64,000 nucleotides of DNA from an uncultured Acidobacteriota bacterium (GTDB lineage Bacteria > Acidobacteriota > Thermoanaerobaculia > UBA5066), in the NCBI GenBank assembly GCA_903845115.1, contig CAIMWE010000253.1, positions 19,675-83,674 on the forward strand. The letters are read 5' to 3'. The translations under genes were made by a program, and so were the position numbers. Under the pieces are notes generated by a model. The model was not told where the DNA came from, searched no databases, and saw nothing but the letters and a program-made list of their open reading frames with translations. Every line of letters begins with the position of its first letter. The stretch's first letter is position 1. Shown here piece after piece: positions 32,561 to 41,268 of the stretch.

Positions 32561-35500
32561 ATGAAAGAGCTCACCCCGTTCCCGATGAAGAGCGCCCCCG
32601 GTCCCGGCGACCCGGCGGAAGGCCTGGACGCGACCAGGCTCGACGAGGGCGCTGCGAAGCCCGGGGAGGACTCCGTCTGGAGGTCTACCCTGGAGGTCGT
32701 GCAGGGGGAGTCCAGCCGGCGCCTCGTGCACCTCGGAAGCGCCCCCGTCCGCCTGGGCCGGGCGGCCACGAACGACGTCGTGCTCTTGGACGACGGCGTC
32801 TCTCGCGCGCACGCCGAGATCCGTTTCGAGGGCGGCGGCTACGTCCTCCACGACCTCGACTCGTCCAACGGGACGCGGGTCGACGAGGTTCGCGTCAAGA
32901 GCCTGCCCCTGAAGGGAGGGGCGCGGATCGGTCTCGGAGGGGCGGTCCTCCTCTTCTCCCAGCCGAACCCCGAAGTGGCCGAGGGGGACCGCCTCGCCCT
33001 CATGGCGAGGAGCGACCTCCTCTCCACGCTGGCGCCTCCCACGCGGGCGGCGGCGGCGAAGCTGATGACCGTCCGGTTCGTCCCCCGCGGCGCCCAGCTC
33101 CTCAGGCAGTCCGCCCCGATGGAGGGGATCCTGTTCCTCCACAGGGGCCGCCTGCGGGTCGTCGAGGTGAACGACGAGGGAGGAGAGCGGGTGGTGGCCC
33201 GCATCGAGGCCGGAGACCACTTCGGCGAGCGCGCGCTCGTGGCCGCCGTCTCGGCGCCACAGACGCTCGTCGCGGACGCAGACTCGTGCGTCCTCGAGCT
33301 GACGAAATCGGCGCTGGACGGGCTCCTCCAGAAGGACCCGCACCAGAGCCAGGCGATGGCCGGGACGGTCCGGCTCAAGCTCCAGACGGCGCAGCGGAAG
33401 GCCGCGAAGCCGCCGGCGCTCCCGACGGCCAAGGCCGCCCCGGCCGCCGCCGCCACGGCCCTTCCTGTCCTCCCGGCCGCCCGGGCCGTCCGGACCGACG
33501 ACCTCGACGACGTCGTCACCTCCACCGACGTCGTCATCGTGGGCGAGGACAAGAAGATCCTCCAGGCCAAGGAGCGTCTCGAGACCTTCGCGAAGGACGA
33601 GCTCCCGGTCCTGATCGTCGGGCCGCAGGGATCGGGCAAGAGGACCTTCGCCCGCCATGCCCACCACGCCGGCTCGCACAAGGGACAGCCGTACATCGAG
33701 ATGTCCACCGCCGATCCCGGCCCCGGGGGCCCTGGCGCGGCGATCTTCGGAGTCGAGCCGCAGACGGGGAGCGCCGCGAAGGGCCAGGTCGGCTTCCTCG
33801 AGATGGTCGGGGAGGGGACGCTGGCCGTCGTCCACGCCGAGCTGCTCGACGCCCACCTCCAGGCTCTCCTCGCGAGCTACCTCAAGCTCGGCTGGTTCCA
33901 CCGGCTGCAGGGCCAGGGAGTGGTGAAGTGCAGGACCCGCGTCGTCCTCCTCGCCACCGGAGACCAGGCCTCGGTCCTCGAGAAGCTGATCCCGGAGCTG
34001 CGCGAGATGCTCGCCAAGCGCGTCGTCGCGATCCCGCCGCTCGCCTCACGCCTGAAGGACATCCCGCTCCTGGCCGAGCACTACGTGAGGGTCTACGCCG
34101 CCTCGGCCGGCCGCAAGCCGGTCTCTCTCTCGCGCGAGGCCACCGACAAGCTGGTGTCGTACGGGTGGCCGGGGAACGTCCGCGAGCTCGAGAACGTGAT
34201 GCAGCGGGCGGCGATCGTGACGGCCGAGGACTCGATCATCCCGGGCGACCTGATCTTCGTCTCCGCTCCCGAGAAGGAGATCCACAAGCTCAACCTCCTC
34301 CGGAACGACCGCGTCCGCAACTTCCTGCGCCACCCGAAGCTGATGGCGACGCTCCTCTGGATCGACCTGATCTTCGTCCTGGGCGTCCTCGCCGTCACGC
34401 TGTACGGGGGGACGCGCCCCGCCGGCCACCCCCTGGCCGAGTTCGCGACGAACCCCGGGATGCTGGTCACCTGGATCATCTGGTTCCCGGCGCTCCCCAT
34501 CACCGCCTTCCTCGTCGGCCGGATCTGGTGCGGGGTCTGCCCGATCGCCTTCGCGGGCGACCTCGTCGGCAAGGTGAAACGCTACAACCTGCCGGTCCCG
34601 AAGATCTTCAAGCGCCTCGATTTCTGGCTCGTGGCCGCCTCCTTCATCCTGATCGACTACGTGGAGGAGCTCTTCGGCGTGGCGGACAGGCCGATCGCCA
34701 CCGCGGTCCTCCTCATCGTCCTGATCTACCTCGCGATCGCCATGACGGTCTTCTGGGAGCGCAAGACGTTCTGCCGCCACATCTGTCCTCTCGCGGGGGT
34801 CCTCGGCGCCTACTCGTCCATGAGCATGTTCGAGGTCCGGGGCAACAAGAAAGTCTGCCAGACGCAGTGCGGGGAGCACACCTGCTACAAGGGGACCGCC
34901 ACGGTCGACGGGTGTCCCCTCTTCTCCTACCCGGCGTCGATGAACATGAACGCCGAGTGCATGATGTGCCTCAACTGCCTCAAGAGCTGCGACAACCGCG
35001 GCGTCCAGCTCAACGTCCGGCCCCCCTTGCAGGAGATCTGGCGCAACGGCCAGACGAGCCTCGCCCTCTCGGTCTTCGGCGTCATCCTCGTCGGCATGAT
35101 GGCCAAGCACCAGTTCCCGAAGCTGGCCGTCTGGGCCCCCGTCCAGCAGCGGCTCGGCTGGTCCGACCAGTGGGCCCACACGATCCTCTACTTCGGCTCC
35201 ATCCTGATCGCCGTCACGGCCTTCTGGCTCGCGTCGATCCTCTCCGCGGCGGCGTCCCGGGAGGGGATCACGAAGAACATGGCCACCTACGGGGTCGCCT
35301 TCATCCCGCTCGCCCTCTCGGGGCACGTCGCGCACCTGGCGCACGAGATCCTGGGCGAGAAGCTCTACCTCCTGCTCGCCTACCCCGTGAAGCTCTTCCA
35401 GTCTCTCTTTGGCGGGGTCCCGATCGCCGCGTCCACCTTCCAGATCGCGCCGTTCGTCCCGGACCCGGTCATCACCTTCCTGAAGTTCCTGCTGGTGGCG

Positions 35501-35770
35501 GGAGGGGTCGTCGGCTCCGTCGTGGCGCTGGTCATGGTCTCCAGGCGCATCTCGACCGAGAACGTCTTCGCGCGGGCGATGCCGCACCTCCTCCTCGTCG
35601 GGGTCTTCTCCGTCGCCTACCTGATGATCTTCACCGGGGCGAAGGCGGGGGAAGCGGCGCCGCCCCCGGCGGCGTCGCCCGTGGCGGCGGCCCCGGCGCC
35701 CCAGCCTGCCCCGGCCAACCGGCCCGCGCCGGCTCAGCCGGGAAGGAGGCCCGGGCCCGCCGTTCCCTGA
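32561..35770 (+). CDS. FHA-cNMP-AAA-NosR/NapH-like Fe-S membrane fusion protein
   Basis: 1069 residues. (1) FHA domain 56-133 with VRLGRAATNDVVLLDDGVSR and HDLDSSNGTRV, a phosphothreonine reader. (2) cNMP-binding-like domain about 150-270 (LMTVRFVPRGAQLLRQSAPM, IEAGDHFGERALV). (3) NtrC-type AAA domain about 325-570 with Walker A GPQGSGKR, the RLKDIPLLAEHYV sensor region and WPGNVRELENVM; the GAFTGA loop is absent and Walker B is degenerate (LAVVHAELLD). (4) Membrane Fe-S part 590-1025 with about six helices, RIWCGVCP, FCRHICPLAG, cysteines at 766, 770, 775 and 785, and the 4Fe-4S motif CMMCLNCLKSC (800-810). A Pro/Ala tail follows. The last part resembles NosR/NapH/CcoG. Known families do not normally combine these parts. 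Confidence 0.85.
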   Translation: MKELTPFPMKSAPGPGDPAEGLDATRLDEGAAKPGEDSVWRSTLEVVQGESSRRLVHLGSAPVRLGRAATNDVVLLDDGVSRAHAEIRFEGGGYVLHDLDSSNGTRVDEVRVKSLPLKGGARIGLGGAVLLFSQPNPEVAEGDRLALMARSDLLSTLAPPTRAAAAKLMTVRFVPRGAQLLRQSAPMEGILFLHRGRLRVVEVNDEGGERVVARIEAGDHFGERALVAAVSAPQTLVADADSCVLELTKSALDGLLQKDPHQSQAMAGTVRLKLQTAQRKAAKPPALPTAKAAPAAAATALPVLPAARAVRTDDLDDVVTSTDVVIVGEDKKILQAKERLETFAKDELPVLIVGPQGSGKRTFARHAHHAGSHKGQPYIEMSTADPGPGGPGAAIFGVEPQTGSAAKGQVGFLEMVGEGTLAVVHAELLDAHLQALLASYLKLGWFHRLQGQGVVKCRTRVVLLATGDQASVLEKLIPELREMLAKRVVAIPPLASRLKDIPLLAEHYVRVYAASAGRKPVSLSREATDKLVSYGWPGNVRELENVMQRAAIVTAEDSIIPGDLIFVSAPEKEIHKLNLLRNDRVRNFLRHPKLMATLLWIDLIFVLGVLAVTLYGGTRPAGHPLAEFATNPGMLVTWIIWFPALPITAFLVGRIWCGVCPIAFAGDLVGKVKRYNLPVPKIFKRLDFWLVAASFILIDYVEELFGVADRPIATAVLLIVLIYLAIAMTVFWERKTFCRHICPLAGVLGAYSSMSMFEVRGNKKVCQTQCGEHTCYKGTATVDGCPLFSYPASMNMNAECMMCLNCLKSCDNRGVQLNVRPPLQEIWRNGQTSLALSVFGVILVGMMAKHQFPKLAVWAPVQQRLGWSDQWAHTILYFGSILIAVTAFWLASILSAAASREGITKNMATYGVAFIPLALSGHVAHLAHEILGEKLYLLLAYPVKLFQSLFGGVPIAASTFQIAPFVPDPVITFLKFLLVAGGVVGSVVALVMVSRRISTENVFARAMPHLLLVGVFSVAYLMIFTGAKAGEAAPPPAASPVAAAPAPQPAPANRPAPAQPGRRPGPAVP

Positions 35771-35771
35771 G

Positions 35772-36680
35772 CTAGTCCCCCTTCCGGTTCACCCGTTTCA
35801 TCTGGAGCTCGACGTCGGCGGTCCTGTAGATCGAGCGTTCGCTGACCTCGAATTTGAGCCAGACCGTCTCGTACTTCTCGTGCGAGAGCTTGACGAGGTG
35901 GGTGCCGGGCTCCCGGAAGGCGTACTTCCTTCCCTCGGTGGCCCCGTCCCACCGGTCGGCCGTTCCGATGGAGTGGCCGTCCACCGAGATGCTGATGTCC
36001 TCCGGGGTGATGTTGAAGATCGCGTTCTCGCGGCAGTCGTAGGTCTGCGAGATCTGCGGCGCGCTGGGCGGCGCCGGCGGACGGGCCGCCTGGCCTTGGG
36101 GCGGCGCCGGCGGACGAGCTGCCTGGCCCTGGGGCGGCGCCGGGCGGGCCGCGGCGACCCGGACGGGGACCTGCTGGGGCGGCGCCCCGGCCGCGTCCGA
36201 GGCGAGCGGGTCCTTCCAGCTCTTCGCGGACGGCGCCCGGTTTCCCACGGGAGGGGCGGCCGGCGCGGCACCGGGAGACGCAGGAGAGGGCGGAGCGCCG
36301 GGCGGGAGGTTGTCGGGAACCGAGAAGGCCGACGTCGTGGCCGGACTCGGCTGGGTGACCGGGGCCTCCGCGGGCGCGGTGGGGACAGGAACGGCCGGAA
36401 CCGGGGCGGCAGGCGCCGCGGAAGCCGCCACGGCGGGGACCGGGCCCGGAGCGGGAGCGCCCGGAGGGGGGGCATTCGACTTCATGTACGCCAGGGCACC
36501 CACGAGGACGACCAGCCCGCCCCCGAAGATCGCGATGGGCAGGACGGGGACCTTCCTCCCTGCCGCCGGCGACGCGCCCGGCGCTCCAGCCGGCCCGCCG
36601 ACGCCCTGCCCGCAGCTCGCGCAGAACCTCGCGCTGGAGTCCAGGTTCGCCCCGCAATTGGGGCAGACGGTCGTGCTCAT
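35772..36680 (-). CDS. Zinc-ribbon membrane protein with PEGA-like C-terminus
   Basis: 302 residues. Cys6, Cys9, Cys20 and Cys23 (CPNCGANLDSSARFCASCG) form a zinc-ribbon, followed by one transmembrane helix (VLPIAIFGGGLVVLVGALAY). A long Pro/Ala/Gln-rich stretch (about 70-210) includes two copies of a QGQAARPPAPP-type unit. The last 85 residues are beta-rich and PEGA-like (ISISVDGHSIGTADRWDG, YAFREPGTHLVKLSHEKYE), a module often placed outside the membrane. The stop is 1 bp from the stop of the FHA/Fe-S gene on the other strand, a tail-to-tail arrangement without room for a terminator. A relation to that operon is possible only by proximity. Confidence 0.78.
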   Translation of the reverse strand: MSTTVCPNCGANLDSSARFCASCGQGVGGPAGAPGASPAAGRKVPVLPIAIFGGGLVVLVGALAYMKSNAPPPGAPAPGPVPAVAASAAPAAPVPAVPVPTAPAEAPVTQPSPATTSAFSVPDNLPPGAPPSPASPGAAPAAPPVGNRAPSAKSWKDPLASDAAGAPPQQVPVRVAAARPAPPQGQAARPPAPPQGQAARPPAPPSAPQISQTYDCRENAIFNITPEDISISVDGHSIGTADRWDGATEGRKYAFREPGTHLVKLSHEKYETVWLKFEVSERSIYRTADVELQMKRVNRKGD

Positions 36681-36831
36681 GGTGGCCTCCCTATCAGACG
36701 CCGGTTCACCCGACGGTTCGTGGCGTGCCGCCGGTCGGGACCGGCTGCCTTCCGGCGATGGGAGCCGTCAACCCCGCATCTCCAGCTATTTCTGGCCTCG
36801 AGGAAAAAATCGTAGCACAGCGGGCTGCCCG

Positions 36832-39800
36832 TCAGTCCTTGGGAGGCGCCGGCGCGACGCGCGGCAGCTTCAGCGCCTCCACCTCGGCACCGAAGGCGGC
36901 TACCTCCGAAGAGAGGACGGACCGCCAGCGGGAGAGGATTCCGTCGAGCCTTTCCTTCAGGACGCCGTAGTAGGCGGCGGAGCCCGCCGTCGGGCGGCTG
37001 TCGGAGGCTCCCACCGCGGCGGCGAGGAACGTCCAGTCGTGGTCGAGCTTCGGCTCGTAGTTGAGGCTGTCCTCGTCGGCCCTGATGTCGGGGTTGGTCA
37101 GCTCGTGCTCCAGCGCCGTCAGCTTCCCGGCGAGGAGGTCCGCTCGGGCCTTCAGCGCCGCTCCCTTTCCGAGCCTCTCCGCCCGGGCCCCGAGGTCGAG
37201 GAGCTGGCCCCTCGTGTCACGGATCTCGAGGACGGCCCGGTGCGTGTCGGAGAGCCGGTCGCGGATCGCCAGCAGCAGGTCGTACTGTGCCGCGAGGTCC
37301 GCGGCGGTCGTCCGGTCTCCCGGCTTCGGGCGCACCTCGAGCGGGGAGGTCAGGACCTGCCCGGCCGCGCTCAGCCGCACCGTGTAGGTCCCCGCTCCCA
37401 CCTTCGGAGGGGCCTTCTCGCCGTCGTTGAAGACCGCCTTCGGCACCAGCGTCGGCCGGAGGACGCGCATGTCCCAGACGGTCCGGTTGAGCCCGGCCTT
37501 GGGCTCCAGCGGCCTGTCCTTCGCCTTGTCCAGCTCCTTCCTCTCCGTCCGCTCCTTCAGGTCCCCGTCCGGGTCCGGTTTCTCGCTCGAGAGGGACCGG
37601 ATCACCTCGGAGCCGGCGAGGACCTCCAGCCGGACGACCTCGCCCTTCTTCGGTTTCTCCTTCAGCCACCAGTCGATGACGGCCCCTTCGGGCATGTTCG
37701 TCCCGAGGTTCCGGGGCGGGTCGTCGGGGTCGGCCTTCTCGACCGGGAACCGCGCCGTGGGACGCGGCGGGAAGAGGTGGACCGCCGCCTGCTCCACCCG
37801 GTCGCTCCACTCCCGGAGCGGAGTCAGGTCGTCGAGGATCCAGAACGCCCGTCCCTGCGTCGCGACCACCAGGTCGCCGTTCTTGACGGCGAGATCGGTG
37901 ATCGGGACGGCGGGGAGGTTCCGCTGGAAGGGGTGCCAGAGGCCTCCCCCGTCGAAGGAGACGAAGAGGCCGGTCTCGGTCCCGGCGAGGAGGAGCCCCT
38001 TCCGGACCGGGTCCTCCCGGACGACGCGCGCGAAGGCGCCCTCGGGCAGGCCCGAGTCGATCCGCTTCCACGACGCCCCGCCGTCGGTCGTCCGGAAGAG
38101 ATACGAGCGGAAGTCGTCGAGCTTGTACCTCGTCGCGGCCACGAACACCGTTCCCGGGTCGTGCGGCGAGGTCTCGATCGAGTTCACCTGGGCCCACTCG
38201 GGCATTCCGGAAGGGGTGACGTTCTTCCAGCTCTTTCCACCGTCGCGCGTGACGTGGACGAGCCCGTCGTCGGTCCCCGCCCAGAGGACCCCCTTCTCCT
38301 GCGCCGACTCCGCCAGCGCGAAGATCGTGCCGTACACCTCGACCCCGGTCACGTCCGTGGAGACCGGCCCCCCCGACTTCCCCTGCTTCGACCGGTCGTT
38401 CCGGGTCAGGTCGGGAGAGATCTCCCTCCACGTCTCTCCCTCGTTGCGGGACTCGAGGAGGACCTGCGCCGCGTGCCAGAGAACCGCCGGGTCGTGGCGC
38501 GACACCAGGATCGGGGCGTTCCACTGGAACCGGTACCGGAGGACCTCCGTGGCCCGGCCCGAGGTGAGCTGCGGCCACGCCATGATGAGGCGCGCCTGCC
38601 GCGTCCGGTGGTCGTACCGCGTGATCGCCCCGCCATACTCGCCGGCGTAGACGACCTCCGGGTCGGTGCGCGACGGGGCGATCCAGCCCGCCTCGCCGCC
38701 CCCGACCGGGTGCCAGTCCGTGAAGTCGATTCCGACGTCCGGCACCCCGGACGGGATCCCGACCGAGGAGTTGTCCTGCTGGGCGCCGTAGACCCAGTAC
38801 GGGAACCGGTCGTCCGTGGCGACCCGGTAGAACTGGGCGGTGGGCTGGTTGTTCAGCGTCGACCAGCTCTGGCCGCCGTTCCAGCTGACCGTGGCCCCTC
38901 CGTCGTTCCCGAGGATCGCCCGCTTCGGGTCGTCGGGGTCGACCCAGAGGTCGTGGTGGTCGCCGTGCGGCGCCTTGACCGCGTCGAACGTGCGGCCGCC
39001 GTCGATCGAGCGGTGGAGCTCCACGTTCGGAAGCCACACCGCCTCGGGGTCTTTCGGGTCCGGGTAGACCCAGGAGTAGTACCAGGCCCTCTCCCGGATC
39101 TTGTGCTCGTCGTTGACCTGCCGGAACTTCTCTCCCCCGTCGTCGGAGACGTAGAGCCCGCCCCTCTTTTTCGCCTCGACGATCGCGAAGACGCGGCCCG
39201 GGCGCGCGGCGGACGCCGCCACGCCGACCCGGCCCCAGGTCTCCTCGGGGAGCCCTTCGGCCAGCTTCTTCCAGGTTTCCCCTCCGTCGGCGGACTTCCA
39301 GAGGGACGACCCGGGCCCGCCGGAGACCAGCTCCCACGGGTGGCGGACCACCTCCCAGAACGCGGCGAAGAGGACGCGTGGGTTCGTGGGGTCCATCGAG
39401 AGGTCCGCGGCCCCCGTCTTCGCGTCGACGAAGAGGATCCGCTTCCACGATTTCCCTCCGTCCGCCGACCGGTAGATCCCGCGCTCCTCGTTCGGCCCGA
39501 ATGCATGACCCTGCGCCGCCACGTAGACGAGGTCCGGGTTCACCGGGTGGATCCGGACCCGCGCCACGTGCCGCGTCTTCTCGAGCCCCATGTTCTTCCA
39601 CGACCGGCCCGCATCGGTCGACTTCCAGACGCCGTCCCCGTGCGAGAGGTTGCCGCGGATCGGGGACTCTCCCATCCCGGCCCAGACGACGTTGGGGTCG
39701 GACTCCGAGACGGCGAGCGCCCCGACCGAGCCGGTCCGGAAGTCCTTGTCCGACACCGGGGCCCAGCCCGCTCCCCCGTCGGTCGTCTTCCAGACGCCGC

Positions 39801-40011
39801 CTCCCGTCCCGCCGAAGTAGTACGTCAGCCGGTCGCCCCGGACGCCCGCGACCGCCGTGACCCGGCCACCCCGGTAGGGACCGATGCACCGGAACGAGAT
39901 TCCCTCCAGCTTCTCGGAGAGGGTCTTCTCTTTCGGGGGTTCGGCCGAGAGCGCCGGAAGGGTGACGCCGAGACCGGCGAGGAGCGCGAGCCTGAAGAGC
40001 AATGTCCGCAC
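36832..40011 (-). CDS. Large secreted VPS10/sortilin-type propeller protein
   Basis: 1059 residues with a signal peptide (LLFRLALLAGLGVTLPALSA). More than ten Asp-box repeats lie in the first 700 residues (WKTTDGGAGW, WKSTDAGRSWKN, YRSADGGKSWKR, WKSADGGETWKK, YVSDDGGEKF, HRSIDGGRTF, WNGGQSWS, TRDGGKSWKN, RTTDGGASWKR), as in VPS10/sortilin and glycosyl-hydrolase-74-like bacterial propellers. The C-terminal third holds a beta-rich domain and helical end (DLAAQYDLLLAIRDRLSD). Such proteins are abundant in Acidobacteriota and Bacteroidota and are usually named BNR glycosyl hydrolases without proof of activity. Function here is not assigned. It stands alone on the minus strand. Confidence 0.88.
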   Translation of the reverse strand: MRTLLFRLALLAGLGVTLPALSAEPPKEKTLSEKLEGISFRCIGPYRGGRVTAVAGVRGDRLTYYFGGTGGGVWKTTDGGAGWAPVSDKDFRTGSVGALAVSESDPNVVWAGMGESPIRGNLSHGDGVWKSTDAGRSWKNMGLEKTRHVARVRIHPVNPDLVYVAAQGHAFGPNEERGIYRSADGGKSWKRILFVDAKTGAADLSMDPTNPRVLFAAFWEVVRHPWELVSGGPGSSLWKSADGGETWKKLAEGLPEETWGRVGVAASAARPGRVFAIVEAKKRGGLYVSDDGGEKFRQVNDEHKIRERAWYYSWVYPDPKDPEAVWLPNVELHRSIDGGRTFDAVKAPHGDHHDLWVDPDDPKRAILGNDGGATVSWNGGQSWSTLNNQPTAQFYRVATDDRFPYWVYGAQQDNSSVGIPSGVPDVGIDFTDWHPVGGGEAGWIAPSRTDPEVVYAGEYGGAITRYDHRTRQARLIMAWPQLTSGRATEVLRYRFQWNAPILVSRHDPAVLWHAAQVLLESRNEGETWREISPDLTRNDRSKQGKSGGPVSTDVTGVEVYGTIFALAESAQEKGVLWAGTDDGLVHVTRDGGKSWKNVTPSGMPEWAQVNSIETSPHDPGTVFVAATRYKLDDFRSYLFRTTDGGASWKRIDSGLPEGAFARVVREDPVRKGLLLAGTETGLFVSFDGGGLWHPFQRNLPAVPITDLAVKNGDLVVATQGRAFWILDDLTPLREWSDRVEQAAVHLFPPRPTARFPVEKADPDDPPRNLGTNMPEGAVIDWWLKEKPKKGEVVRLEVLAGSEVIRSLSSEKPDPDGDLKERTERKELDKAKDRPLEPKAGLNRTVWDMRVLRPTLVPKAVFNDGEKAPPKVGAGTYTVRLSAAGQVLTSPLEVRPKPGDRTTAADLAAQYDLLLAIRDRLSDTHRAVLEIRDTRGQLLDLGARAERLGKGAALKARADLLAGKLTALEHELTNPDIRADEDSLNYEPKLDHDWTFLAAAVGASDSRPTAGSAAYYGVLKERLDGILSRWRSVLSSEVAAFGAEVEALKLPRVAPAPPKD

Positions 40012-40115
40012 GGTTCCTCCTGAGACATCGTTGCAGACAGTATAGGCGGAAGAGGAGCCGTCTCCCCTGCCCGACGGCCGCCGTCCACGGCGCCCCCCGG
40101 CAGAGGGCTCCGATC

Positions 40116-40143
40116 CTCGGCTCTACGGTTCTCGGCTCTACGG
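40116..40143. repeat. Two copies of a 13-bp direct repeat
   Basis: CTCGGCTCTACGG occurs at 40116-40128 and 40131-40143. It lies in a 227-bp gene-free gap before higB. Its meaning is not clear. Confidence 0.5.
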
Positions 40144-40201
40144 ATTTCGGGGTCCAGGTCACACCTCCCCCGACAAGACGAGACGACCGGAGGGGTAAGG
40201 G

Positions 40202-40239
40202 TCGACATGAATACACGGCATCCGTGTATAATCCACCAG
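40202..40239 (+). promoter_or_regulatory. higBA promoter with overlapping palindromic operator
   Basis: TCGACA (40202-40207) and a perfect TATAAT (40227-40232), 19 bp apart, form a promoter. A perfect palindrome ATACACGG-CAT-CCGTGTAT (40211-40229) fills the spacer and covers the first bases of the -10. The GTG of higB follows 6 bases after the -10, so the transcript is predicted to be leaderless. The palindrome is the expected site for HigA autorepression. Confidence 0.7.
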
Positions 40240-40529
40240 TGATCCGATCGTTCGACGATCCGGCCACCGAGAAGGTCTTCTATGGAGAGGACGACAGAGT
40301 TTCTCGACGCCTTCCGCGAGTGCTGTGGCCCTTGATCCGGCGGAAGCTGGATGCCCTTCACGCCGCCCTCTCCCTGGTCGACCTTCGCATCCCCCCCGGG
40401 AACCGCCTCGAGAGCCTCCGGGGCGATCGGCAGGGACGCCACAGCATCCGAGTCAACGAGAGGCTCCGAATCACATTCCGCTTCGAGGGCGGCCAAGCAT
40501 GGGAGGTGCGCTGTGAGGACTACCACTGA
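40239..40529 (+). CDS. higB: HigB-type (RelE superfamily) mRNA interferase toxin
   Basis: 96 residues from GTG 40239. It matches the HigB family along its length: an IRSFDDPATEKVFYG opening, IRRKLDALHAALSLVDLRIP, GNRLESLRGDRQGRHSIRVN and RITFRFEGGQAWEVRCEDYH at the end. HigB toxins cleave mRNA at the ribosome and are neutralised by HigA. The gene lies immediately behind its promoter/operator, with no ribosome binding site, and overlaps the antitoxin gene by 17 bases. Toxin-before-antitoxin order is the usual higBA arrangement. Confidence 0.93.
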   Translation: MIRSFDDPATEKVFYGEDDRVSRRLPRVLWPLIRRKLDALHAALSLVDLRIPPGNRLESLRGDRQGRHSIRVNERLRITFRFEGGQAWEVRCEDYH

Positions 40530-40821
40530 ACCGGTCGTGGACGTGAGGAAGATGAAGCGTCCCCCGACGCATCCGGGCGAGATGTTGCGCGCGGAGTTCC
40601 TGGAGCCCCTCGGCTTGAGCCAGGCCGAGGCAGCCAGGCGGATGGGGATCACCACGAACCGCCTGAACGAGCTGGTCCGCGGAAAGCGCGGCGTCACGGC
40701 AGCCACGGCTCTTCATCTCGCCGACCTTCTAGGGACCTCTCCTGAGTTCTGGTTGAACCTTCAGACGGCCTGGGACCTCTGGCATGCCTACCAGGAAAGA
40801 GGCCACGGCAGAGCGGCCTGA
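40513..40821 (+). CDS. higA: HigA-type HTH antitoxin
   Basis: 102 residues if it begins at GTG 40513, which has GGGAGG upstream inside higB; ATG 40552 (MKRPPTHPGE, the usual HigA beginning) is the alternative. The fold is an XRE-type helix-turn-helix: HPGEMLRAEFLEPLGLSQAE, AARRMGITTNRLNELVRGKR, AATALHLADLLGTSPEFWLN. HigA neutralises HigB and represses the shared promoter, here probably through the palindrome at 40211-40229. The 3' end overlaps the antisense remnant of an integrase gene. Confidence 0.93.
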   Translation: MRTTTEPVVDVRKMKRPPTHPGEMLRAEFLEPLGLSQAEAARRMGITTNRLNELVRGKRGVTAATALHLADLLGTSPEFWLNLQTAWDLWHAYQERGHGRAA

Positions 40822-41160
40822 CGAAATAGTCGTCGGTCCGGTCCGTCGTCGCCTGGCGTCTCTCGCGCGTCGAGCCCCGGCTCCTGCTCGGGGTCCACGC
40901 CCGGATCTTCTGGGGCCCCGAGCCTCGATCCCGGAAGCGTCGCCTCGCGGATCTCCTTGAGCTTCTTGATCGAGACGTGGGTGTAGATCTGGGTCGTCTC
41001 GAGAGAGGCGTGCCCGAGCATCTGCTGGATGACGTGGACGTCGCCCTCCTTCGAGCATCAGGGGCTCCATCGTGTGACGGATGGCCGACAGGCGCAGGTG
41101 CTGGGCGCGGAAGGAGAGCGGGAGCTGGATGTCCGCACGTTCTGCGGCACGCTCGCGGCG
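40788..41160 (-). pseudogene. Frameshifted C-terminal remnant of a tyrosine recombinase
   Basis: On the minus strand one frame reads HLRLSAIRHTMEPLMLEGG and the next reads DVHVIQQMLGHASLETTQIY followed by THVSIKKLKEIREATLPG. Together these are the C-terminal catalytic end of an XerD/phage-type integrase (RH motif, LGH motif and the Tyr of TQIYTH). The frame breaks at a G-run near 41057 where one extra G separates the halves. The N-terminal two thirds of the gene are missing. After about 40930 the frame runs on as non-homologous sequence to a stop at 40788, antisense to higA. It marks past mobile DNA activity and cannot make an active recombinase. Confidence 0.8.
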
Positions 41161-41220
41161 AACGTCTTGTCGCTCGGGGCCGGGACGCCTCTCGGGCCAG
41201 AGGGGCCCACCTTGGGCCCC

Positions 41221-41268
41221 CGTGGCCCGCGCACCCGTAACCTTCAACCTACAGACCTGGCCCCATCC
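41221..41268 (+). repeat. Dispersed repeat copy 1 (left border of GNAT/RHH module)
   Basis: About 45 bp around GCACCCGTAACC and CAGACCTGGCCCCAT, matching 42226-42271 in the same orientation and the core of 60681-60709 in the opposite one. The shared core is GTAACCT-n-CAACCT followed by AGACCTGnCCCCA. The end of the GNAT gene runs into this copy. Confidence 0.7.

Noticed and set aside
36310..40023. Open frame of 1237 codons antisense to the sortilin-type propeller gene
   Set aside because: High G+C leaves long shadow frames; composition is Arg/Pro/Gly-rich with no domain, and the opposite strand has a signal peptide and repeated Asp boxes.
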